Source of the DNA: Sulfurospirillum sp.
GTDB lineage: Bacteria; Campylobacterota; Campylobacteria; Campylobacterales; Sulfurospirillaceae
Length of the DNA: 64,000 nt
NCBI GenBank assembly: GCA_016744795.1
Contig: JADGDR010000001.1
Coordinates: 1 to 64,000, forward strand
Direction of reading: 5' to 3'
The notes under the pieces are model-generated. The model was given only the letters and a program-made list of their open reading frames with translations. It was not told where the DNA came from and made no database searches. Below are positions 53,384 to 62,600 of the stretch, one piece after another. The first letter of the stretch is position 1, and the number at the start of each line of letters is the position of its first letter. A program made the translations under genes and the position numbers.

Positions 53384-53400
53384 GTGTGTTCGTGCTTATG
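53384..53400 (-). repeat. Right arm of the 17-bp long-range inverted repeat
   Basis: GTGTGTTCGTGCTTATG, exact reverse complement of 52797-52813. Beyond the 17 bases the match continues with one mismatch and two matches, then ends. Confidence 0.85.
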
Positions 53401-53437
53401 ACGTAACTTCGTAGTTGCACAAGGAAAGACTAGAAGG

Positions 53438-53468
53438 AAGTGCAGTGTGGCAACATGCCACTGCACTT
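53438..53468. repeat. Strong hairpin in non-coding phage region
   Basis: AAGTGCAGTGTGGCA and TGCCACTGCACTT pair over 13 bp with a single bulged T and a 3-nt loop. No T-run follows, so it is not a simple intrinsic terminator. Candidates are an RNA structure, a regulatory site or a replication or nicking hairpin. Confidence 0.65.
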
Positions 53469-53627
53469 GATCTATTAATGATGTCATAGAAAATAAATAT
53501 AAACTGAAAGTAATATAAATATAATTATTTGGATATAAGCTTTTGGTACTTCTCAAAAAAATCAAAGCAAATTAAAAAGCTTTATTGTAAAATCAAATAA
53601 ATTACAAAAGTGACTAAGGATTTAAAA

Positions 53628-53834
53628 ATGAATAATGTATTAGATGATCTCTATGATTTAAAAGATAAACTTCGTTCAAATGAAGCAATTTTATCTTCAC
53701 TTGCTGCTTCTGAAATAGATGACTTAGGAAGAAATCGAATAAGAACCATTGTATTTGACGTTTCACATAGTATTGAAAACACTATTGTAGATATTGAAAA
53801 GATTGAAGATGCTTTAAAAAGGAGTATATTATAG
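53628..53834 (+). CDS. Small hypothetical protein in phage region
   Basis: 68 aa from the ATG at 53628, with AAGGA ten bases upstream; the track start six codons earlier has none. Sequence is highly helical and charged (LYDLKDKLRSNEAILSSL...ENTIVDIEKIEDALKRS), suggesting a coiled coil. Small proteins of this kind are common beside terminase genes or as phage regulators, but I cannot name it. Confidence 0.55.
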   Translation: MNNVLDDLYDLKDKLRSNEAILSSLAASEIDDLGRNRIRTIVFDVSHSIENTIVDIEKIEDALKRSIL

Positions 53835-53877
53835 CGTTTATACTAAAATTTATTATTCTAAACAAAAGGGCCCCAAA

Positions 53878-54048
53878 ATGGCTCAATGGATTTATTATGG
53901 CGAATCAAACCAGCCTGTTAATATGAATAATGTTTTAACTTTCCGTCAAGTAGAAGATTTTGGTAAGTGATAGAGTCTTCATGATTATTAAGCAAAAGAT
54001 TTCAGCAGAATTGATAGTGTAAAGAAGGGACTTCAACCCCTTCTCTAA
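53878..54048 (+). pseudogene. Decayed small gene with several in-frame stops
   Basis: From ATG 53878 one frame reads MAQWIYYGESNQPVNMNNVL and TFRQVEDFGK, then UGA UAG, five codons, UAA, and continues AKDFSRIDSVKKGLQPLL to a final UAA. The protein-like composition on both sides of the stops suggests a real gene that has decayed, or a 30-aa peptide followed by chance sequence. I do not recognise the family. Confidence 0.35.
54023..54044 (-). terminator. Hairpin at the end of the minus-strand phage operon
   Basis: AGAAGGG/CCCTTCT with an 8-nt loop, directly after the stop codon of the 856-aa polyvalent protein gene. A short TTT follows on the minus strand, so termination strength is moderate. 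Confidence 0.55.
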
Positions 54049-56609
54049 AACTTATCCAATCTTAAACCTACAGTTCTGCCTACTGATTTTACTTTGCCAA
54101 TATCTTTATTGTATTTAGTATCAGCTTTACGTCGTTGCATAGTATCATCGCCTGCAGCACCTCGTTCGTATTTTCGTGTGTTTTTTACTGCACGTGCTTT
54201 TGATATAACTTCTTTTTTCTCATTAAATCGTCTTACACCAGCTCCACGAATCAGCATTTCAGAATAACTCATATCTTCATCATAGTAGTTCTTTGGATTA
54301 TTTAACCCAGTAGCTTTTCCTACCACTCTTTGACCATAACGACCAAAAGTTATCGGAGGTAAATAGTTTTTAGCCATTTCTAGTACACGTTTAGATATTT
54401 TCATACTAGTAGAATCATATTTACCATCTATGTTATATCCGAGCGGAGTTTTTCCACCTAGCATATTGATACCACCACCGATAAAACCACCACCAAACTC
54501 TAAAGTATCAAAACCATCAAAACGCATACCTGGAACAAGTCTTCCTGTATTGAGACACCAACCACCGCCAAGCTGTACCCAACTCTTTACGCCAAAGGCA
54601 TTAGGAAACATTTCACTTGCTGCCCATTTAGGTTTATACATGTTTTCTTTTTCATTATCACCAAGCCAAGCACTAGCACCTGCTCCCATCATTGCTCCTT
54701 GCATAAGAGTAAAACGTAAAGGATGTTTTGCTATGGCTTTAACCACCATAGGAGTCGCTTTGTATGAGTAATGAATAAAAGGCATTAACCCTATTTTGTC
54801 CAAAATTCTAACTGCACCAGGAAGAGGTGAAGTATAATCCACATAAGCTTCTTGTGAAATTTTAAAAGCTTGTTTTTCATCCATTCCACTCTCTAAGTGT
54901 TTATAAAATGAAGCTATTTTAAATATTTTATCTTCCCAATCATATAAGTGTCTAGCAGTATCTCCAAGTTTAGATCCTTTTGAAAAATAAGCATTTTTCA
55001 AGATACTCATGACAACTGGTTCTTTTTTAAGATCAAATGGTTCAATTTTTTCCATCTCTCCAAGATACGAATTAAGTCCATATTTGTTTGCTCTTTTTAC
55101 AAGTGCATCAAACTTTCTTCTGTCAGTAGCTGCCATATGTAAAACTTTAGTTAAAGCAGTCATATCTCCATGTAAAAAAGACAACATTACATTTGATCCT
55201 ACATTATAAAGATGAGTAAAAGGATTTTTAACAGTAACATTGACTTTTATATGATCTATCAATGGATACCAAATTTGTTCTAGAGCTCCCATATTTTCTT
55301 TTACAAGCCCTGCACCTTTAACTGCATTAGCTACATCTTCAGGTACATACTTACCGGCAAGTGCACCATATTTCTTTATACCACCACCTGCAGTCTCGTC
55401 ACTCATACGAACATATCCAGCAAGCTCAACATCACTTGCAAACTGATCTGCTACATTTTTAAGAGTATTTGCTTTTAGAAGTTGTACTCTTTGTTCTGCT
55501 AAAGTCTTAGGTATAACAAAGTTTGCATCTTCAATCATACCTAGAGCGATTCTCTCATCATGAGTTAAATTTTTACGTTTTCTAAAGCGTTCGTCAAAGT
55601 ACATCTTCTTTATAACACCACCTTCATTTAAATGATCCTCATAATATCTTTTTAGATAATCTTTGATTTTATGCTTTTCATTTAACGCTCCAGCCTTTAC
55701 AAGAGCATCTGCATTTGTATCGATGATATCTCTCATTCTATTGTATGTTTCTCTTAGATTACCAGGTAATGTAAAAGCATCCATATCACCACTCAAAGCT
55801 TTATGTAGTAGAGTTGATTGTGAAGGAGATAAGTTAGAGTCTAAAAAGCTTTTTATTTGTCCTGCTTGCTCATGTATTTGTGACATACCTATGCGAAAGT
55901 CATGAGTGATTTCACCTATTTGTTTAGTCATATCACTTACAGTCAATAATCTATAACCACTTTTTTTTGATTGAAGTTCATCTACCTTTTTAATAGCATT
56001 ACCAAAATGGTCAACTCCTTTTTCTAAGAAGTTTTGTGGTATACTACTTTTATTGAGCGACGAAACGTTTTGGACGTTTAAGCGGGGGGCAGGTAACCAA
56101 TCGTATCCTGATGCATCTGGCGTCGTCGCCTTTGTCTTATACATTGTGGTTGGTACTAATTCTTTGTGTTTATTTCTAACTTCTTCAATAACATATATAG
56201 TATCCTCATACTTTTTCATATATATTATCGCATCTCTACCTATCTTTGTTTTATGACTTTTTGCAATCTTGTCATAATTGGTTACTATGTCATCATAAAA
56301 TAAAAAATCATCTTCAGTTATATGTATCTGTCCTCTTAACTTCTCTTTTTGAGTAGCATGTTTTTTAAATATATGTTTTACTGCATAATTATCTATTTTT
56401 CTTTTATATCCTGTTAAATCAAACCCCATCTTATCTTTTACAAATGAAATGAAAGTTTTATCAGGAGCCTTTACATATATCTCTTTTTTGTCATTACCCT
56501 TTAATCTTTTAACTTGATTAACAAACTCTTTGATTTTTGCACCACTATCAATAACATTAGATAAAACCTTTTTCTGTTTTCCTAAACCTTTTTTACCATG
56601 ACAATCCAT
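54045..56609 (-). CDS. Phage polyvalent protein with N-terminal Barnase/EndoU/RelE-like nuclease domain
   Basis: About 854 aa. The ATG at 56609 is chosen over 56615 because AGGAGG is 7 bases before it; it overlaps the upstream stop (TAATG). Residues about 35-175 (NYAVKHIFKKHA...IYVIEEVRNKHKELVPTTMYK) look like the phage Barnase-EndoU-ColicinE5/D-RelE-like (PBECR) nuclease group known from polyvalent proteins. The middle is helical. The last 250 residues are Gly-rich and hydrophobic (MQGAMMGAGASAWLGD, FGGGFIGGGINMLGG) and resemble a large-polyvalent-protein-associated C-terminal domain. Probably injected with phage DNA. Last gene of the virion operon. Domain names are by recognition, not a search. 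Confidence 0.65.
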   Translation of the reverse strand: MDCHGKKGLGKQKKVLSNVIDSGAKIKEFVNQVKRLKGNDKKEIYVKAPDKTFISFVKDKMGFDLTGYKRKIDNYAVKHIFKKHATQKEKLRGQIHITEDDFLFYDDIVTNYDKIAKSHKTKIGRDAIIYMKKYEDTIYVIEEVRNKHKELVPTTMYKTKATTPDASGYDWLPAPRLNVQNVSSLNKSSIPQNFLEKGVDHFGNAIKKVDELQSKKSGYRLLTVSDMTKQIGEITHDFRIGMSQIHEQAGQIKSFLDSNLSPSQSTLLHKALSGDMDAFTLPGNLRETYNRMRDIIDTNADALVKAGALNEKHKIKDYLKRYYEDHLNEGGVIKKMYFDERFRKRKNLTHDERIALGMIEDANFVIPKTLAEQRVQLLKANTLKNVADQFASDVELAGYVRMSDETAGGGIKKYGALAGKYVPEDVANAVKGAGLVKENMGALEQIWYPLIDHIKVNVTVKNPFTHLYNVGSNVMLSFLHGDMTALTKVLHMAATDRRKFDALVKRANKYGLNSYLGEMEKIEPFDLKKEPVVMSILKNAYFSKGSKLGDTARHLYDWEDKIFKIASFYKHLESGMDEKQAFKISQEAYVDYTSPLPGAVRILDKIGLMPFIHYSYKATPMVVKAIAKHPLRFTLMQGAMMGAGASAWLGDNEKENMYKPKWAASEMFPNAFGVKSWVQLGGGWCLNTGRLVPGMRFDGFDTLEFGGGFIGGGINMLGGKTPLGYNIDGKYDSTSMKISKRVLEMAKNYLPPITFGRYGQRVVGKATGLNNPKNYYDEDMSYSEMLIRGAGVRRFNEKKEVISKARAVKNTRKYERGAAGDDTMQRRKADTKYNKDIGKVKSVGRTVGLRLDKF

Positions 56610-59600
56610 TAACATGCCTCCTGTTCAAGTTCTGTTTTTATATGACCTTCATTGTTTACATGTAAAGACTCAAAACTTTCTAAACGACTGTGTGCATCCA
56701 CAATATCTTTACCATTTTCTTCTATGTGTTTTTCAGTTTTTACAATAGCCTCATCGTATGCTTTTAATTTTTTTTGTTTAGCTGAAATCATTTTTTCTAT
56801 ATTTGCTCTAGCGTTTGGTAGCTTAGTATCATAATCCACCTGCAGCTGATTTTGTTTAGCAGTATCTTTTGTTTTAATTATCTTTTCTAAAAGCTCTCCT
56901 AGGTATTTATTTGGTCTATCACTCTTAGCTCTATCTTTTAAGCTATTTATCTCACCATGTGTCAATTCAACTGAGCGTTCTAGTGATTTTTTTCTACTTT
57001 TAAGGAAATGTGATTCTTCTTGAACTGCAGTAAATTCATCTTCTAAACGTCCATACTCAATATTCAATTCCAATTTACGCCTCTGTAAAGGATCCTTTTC
57101 CATTTGAAGCATAAACTCTTCTTCACTTGGCATAGAATTACCCTCATCTGCTATCTCTATACGGTCTTTTACATCTGCATCCCAAAGAGCTTCATTCCAT
57201 CCTCTTTTTTTTGTAACAGTTCTATACATTAGCTCATCAAAAGTACCAGCTTGAAAATAGTAATGCGTATCTACTAAATCATTTTCATTACCATTTCTAA
57301 CACCTCGTCCATTACGTTGATCAATCTCTGCTTGAGTCCAAGGAATATCTGCATGATGTATGTCTCTAGTAAACTTTTGTGTATTCATGGCTTCACCAGC
57401 CCCTTTAGTAGTTCCTATGATAACTTTTACGCTCCCTGCATCATAAGCTTCAACAATAGCATCTTTCATCTCTATACCACGTCTACCACTAGCACTTCTT
57501 ATCTCTTTACCTGTACTAGGATTTGTTATCTCTTTACCCGATATGATAGCTATCTGTTTTGCATCAAAACCATTAGCCATAAGTTTGTCTTTTATCTCTT
57601 GGTGAAGGTTTTTTTCTAAAGTTGCAGGGAAAAACTCATCATCAAGTTCACGTCCTTTTTGTTGCTCATGCCCAGCATTATCTAAAAAGATAATTTGTCC
57701 GGCACGTTTGGTTTCTTTTCTACGATTTAAAACTTTTTCAACTATTGCCTCAACTTTATGATTTTGGGGAGTAGGATTTATAAAGTCATTTACTCCTCCT
57801 CTTTGATATGCTCTTGGATCAGTACTAGCACTTACACCTTCACTATATATCCCCATAGTCTTATTTCTTTTAGTAGCATCACTTTTAGCTTCTAATATTC
57901 TTTTTTTTATATCAGAAAACACTAATACACTCTCATCACTAGCATCTACATAATGAGTATTTACTTTTTCATCAGGGAGTTCTATAATGCCTCTTTTTTT
58001 AAACTCACTCATAGAGATACGCTCTACATATCTATCCATGATGCTGCGAAGTTCATAAGCATTTTTAATATGAGTTAATCCAACTTGCGGTTCACCTCTT
58101 TTATCTATCAATACTCCAAATTCAAAATAACGATTAGCAAAATCCCTATCAGAGTAGATTCCATACTCATCGAAAATCTTATTGTCCAGGTGCTTTAACA
58201 TCGTGTATATTTCCATAGGTTTATTAGGAGTTGGAGTAGCATCTAACATAAAAACATTACGACCATTGTTCTTTTCACTTATATATCTTGTCTTAAAACG
58301 AAAATCATACGCTTTAGCACTATCTAAAGATACAGAGCCTTTCTCCGTGATATTTAACCCAAAAGCTTTACCAAGTTTAAATTGCACTAGTTTTGAGTGT
58401 ACACCTACGTTTTTAAATGCCCTGGCTTCATCAGCAAAAATTGCATCAATCCCTAGCTTATCTATAGTGATACGCTTATCTTTATTATTTCTTCTTAGAA
58501 CTTCTTTGTACTTTTTTATCTTCTCTTGTTGAAGAGCAAGTGCACGTCCTTTTAGATTCTCTGTTTTTAGGTTTTCACTAAAGAGCTCATCAACATATCT
58601 CATTTGATCTTTCCACGGAAGTTGTAACTCTTTAAAACCTTCTTGACTTATCAAAACATAATCAGCTTCAGCATTTCCTAACTCATACAACTTTTTAGAT
58701 CTAGTTTTCTTTTCAAGATTAAAAAGGTTTATGATCTTAGCATCAGGAAAAACACTCTTTATCTCTTTGGACCAATTAATCAATACTTTACTAGGAACTA
58801 CAAAAAGTGGTTTTTGTAAAACACCTCTCTTTTTAAGTGCTCTAGCCAAAATTGCCCCAGCCAATGTTTTTCCACCACCAACATCATGAGCATTGATATT
58901 TTTACCCTCATATAGTGCACGTGTTATCCACTCTATTTGATTTTCACGAAGTTTTATATCATGAGGAAGCTCGTCAAGAACCTCTTGTATCATATAACTT
59001 GCTTTTTTATAATCAGGACTTACATAACCATTAAATTTGCGATTATAGACATCTTCTATACGTAAACGTAATTTATCATTAGTGAGTACTTTTTCTTTTA
59101 TTTGATTAAGTACCTCTTGAACTTCTTCTTGTGCAGTTCTTAATCTTCTTCTGTACGCTGTAAGAGATTCACCTTTTACTGCTTTTATAAGAGTTTTGTT
59201 ATTTAGGTAGTTATCATACACTTCTCCAAATTCACTCTTCCACTCATGTATCTTTCTCTCACCCTTATCTAAGATACGTTCAACTTTTTTTAAAGAATAT
59301 ACATGTAAATCATTTTCAAGTATCCAAGGCTCATCACCACGTAAACTTATCTCTTCTATACTCTTTTTCTCAGGCAATATATCCTCAAGTAAAGCTCTTT
59401 GCTTTTCTAGTTTTGTTGAGGCGATACCATCTTCTTTATATGTATCACTTAGTTTATTAAGATCATCAAGTTTGCCATATAAATTTCCACTATAGTAAAG
59501 TATGTCATTTTGAACTTTTCCTTTACCATGTATGCTATATCCACTTTCTAAAGCATTATAAAAATCTCCTTCTTTTATATATGTACCCTTACTAGCAATA

Positions 59601-62600
59601 TCTATTTCACCTTTATGATTTTCATGATAAAGCATACGGGTTGATATTGGAGCATTGTGAGAAACTGCTACTTTTCCACTTCCCTCAAATTTTGTTTTTT
59701 TATCAAAAATTTGTGCAGGTTTAAAATCCTTATCAAAATAACTACCAAATTCATATAAACTTTCACGCTCTCCTATGTCTTCAAAAAGCCTGCCTAGTTT
59801 TTTATCTTTATAAGGATGTACTCCAAATTCACTTTTGTATCGTTTTATTAAAGATTTACCAACTAGATCTTGTTTTTCTCCAAGTTGCAGTATCTCTGAA
59901 AGTAAAGATATCTTTTTGCCCTCATCTGTGCTGCTTATATCTTTATATACTTTTGCACCACCATCTATGTCTGAAAACTCTACTTCATCTTTTACAACTC
60001 TAACACTTCCATCTTCTATAAGAAGTCCTCTCTCATCTAAACCATGAGTTTCATATCCATGTTCATCTGCCCAGTTCCAAAACTCATGAGAATCTTCTGG
60101 TGCTTTTTGCATATGTTCAATTTTTTCTTTTACATGTAAAGATTCTTTGGGATTACGATAGTCAAGTTTTATTTTAGAGTAGTCAGCTTCACCACTTACC
60201 TGGTATGCTTTGCCTCCAAACTGTTTATTAACGCCCACTTCCATATCACCAAGTATCTTTTGGGGATAAGCTTGATAGTACTCATTTAGATAAATACCAT
60301 CTCTTGTTTTAGTTGAGCGCATAAAAGATTGATTTTTAGTTAGTTGTCCTGGTGTAGCTTCAACACCCTCTTTTCTTTTTTGTAAAAAGATTACATCAAC
60401 TCCAACATCTGTGTGAGCATTTTTACTAAATGTACCTTCAGGTAAACGATATGCCCCTATGATATCTGCTTTGCTCATTAACTCTTTACGTATTTTATTA
60501 CTGGCTTTATCCATAGTTCCACGACTTGTTACAAAAGTAACAACACCATCATCTTTGACCTTATCTACTGCACTTACGAAATAATAATCATGTAAAGCTT
60601 TTATATCAGGACGTACATCCAAGCTACCTTTCCCACGTGTTTCTATAAAAGGCACATTTGAAATTACCAGATCATACCCATCACCTTTAAACTGTTCAAA
60701 ACTTGTATTATAATGTTTCGCATCAGGATAAAGTCTACGGTTTATCTCATAAGCTTTTGGATCAGTATCTATAGTGGTCCATTTTGTTTTTGGACTATGT
60801 CCTACAAAGTTACCACTACCCACTGCTGGCTCTAATGCTTTCTTGAACTTAACTCCAGCACGATTAAGTGCATCATATATGCCTCTTACAGTTTTATATG
60901 GGGTATAGTGTTCACTAAGACTTCCATATGTTCCTTTTTCAATTCCACCTACACCTGTATATTTACGAAGAACTTCTTTATCTTCAGGTGTTACTTTTGA
61001 GATATCTTTTTTTATGATCTCATCTACTTGATTATTTATCTCTTTTCGTTTTGCTTTTGTAAGTTCTATTGGTTCATATTTGTGTAGATCTACATTTTCA
61101 TGTGTATTCTTTTTTTCCTTCTCAAAATCATCCCTATTCGGTCTATCATCCAATTTGGTTTCATCTTCAAAAGTCTCTTTTTCATCGCTTTTTCGCGACG
61201 TGTGAAGTTCATCTTTACCATTTTCTACACCTTTTTCATTCCCAAGATTTGACTCATCTTCTTTGCGTACCACTGTGTCGCTTCTATCTGAGGGAAGCTC
61301 ATCATTATTGCCCCTAGAGGTTTGCTGTCCTCCCAGCTCTCCATCTTTTTTGGATAGTTCGCCCTTTTTGATATCATCAACAAGATTTTGTCCATCATCG
61401 AGTAAGGCTCGTTTAGCATTTGCATCGCTTGAGCCTGGATGCTCTTGATTGGAGACTTCATCGCTTCTTCCCCCTTGTGGACCATCTCCGTTAAGCTCAT
61501 CCTTTCTTGGTGGTTTAGTTTCTCCACTAGGAAGTTCGACATCTCCTGAACTGTCTTGATTTGCATGGAACTCTTCTCCTTTTTTGACAACATAATCAGA
61601 TCCTTTTATAGTTATTTTTTCATTAAAATATTGTTTCGCTATTGAAACATCTTGGTTTGCATACGCTTGAACGAATACTTGACTTTGTTCTTCTCCAAAA
61701 CCAGCTTTTTGCAAACTTTGTAAATATTCATCAGGGGTACGAAGTGGATTTATGATGTCTTGTTCTATGGCATGCATGACATTCCATCCAGCTAATCTGT
61801 TTTCTACTGGTGCTCCATCATTTACCCAGTTAGTTATTAAAACTTCTTCATGACTTGGTTTAAGTTTTGCATTTATCACATTTTTTAACTGTGTTGGTAA
61901 AATACTTGGATTTGTTTTTATCTCTGATTGAGTAGTTTTTAACATTTCGTTATATCTAAGAGCAGAATCATCACCACTTTTTGATATCTGTTCACGAATA
62001 GTGCTTAACTCTGCTTCCATAAAACTAAGACTAGGTTCTCTTTTTTGTATATTTTCAAGAGTATTTATGTAGCGAGTAAACTCATTTAGATCAGCATAAC
62101 GATCTTTATCTATAACACTTTTTGTTTTACCTTCATTTAGGTCACTATATACTTGTTCACGAACTGCTTTAGATTCACCATGCATTACTTCATTAAAAAA
62201 ACTGTTAAAACTGCCATGAGACTCTTTTACATTTATGTTGACATCTTCTCCACCATCAACACGCTGCATTATTTCTAATCCATCGAATAGTTCATTAGAG
62301 TTTATATCTTCTAAGTCTTTTGAGTTTTGGGCTGAGGCTATTCGTCTGTCTTTTTGTTTACCCCAAAGTTTAGCTAAACCTTTCACCCCTTGATGTAATC
62401 CCTCACCTATAACAGGAGTTGCTATAGCACCTATCAAAGCACCCTCTACAACATTTCGCTCACCACCATAAGCTGCAGTTGCACCTGAAGCTGCACCAGT
62501 AACAGCTAAACCAATCACACGTTTTGCAATACTAGCAGCTCCTAACGGAATTATATTGATAGGATCAACAAAACCACCAACCATCTCACCAGAGAAACTT

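Noticed and set aside
52802-53627. A coding gene in the 800-base gap after terL
   Set aside because: All frames are broken; the only track ORF (53350..53565 minus) has no ribosome binding site and covers the hairpin and repeat.
61225-61593. 122-aa minus-strand ORF and several 60-120 aa plus-strand ORFs within the phage giant gene
   Set aside because: They overlap the 2127-aa reading frame in other frames, have no ribosome binding site and have shadow-like composition.
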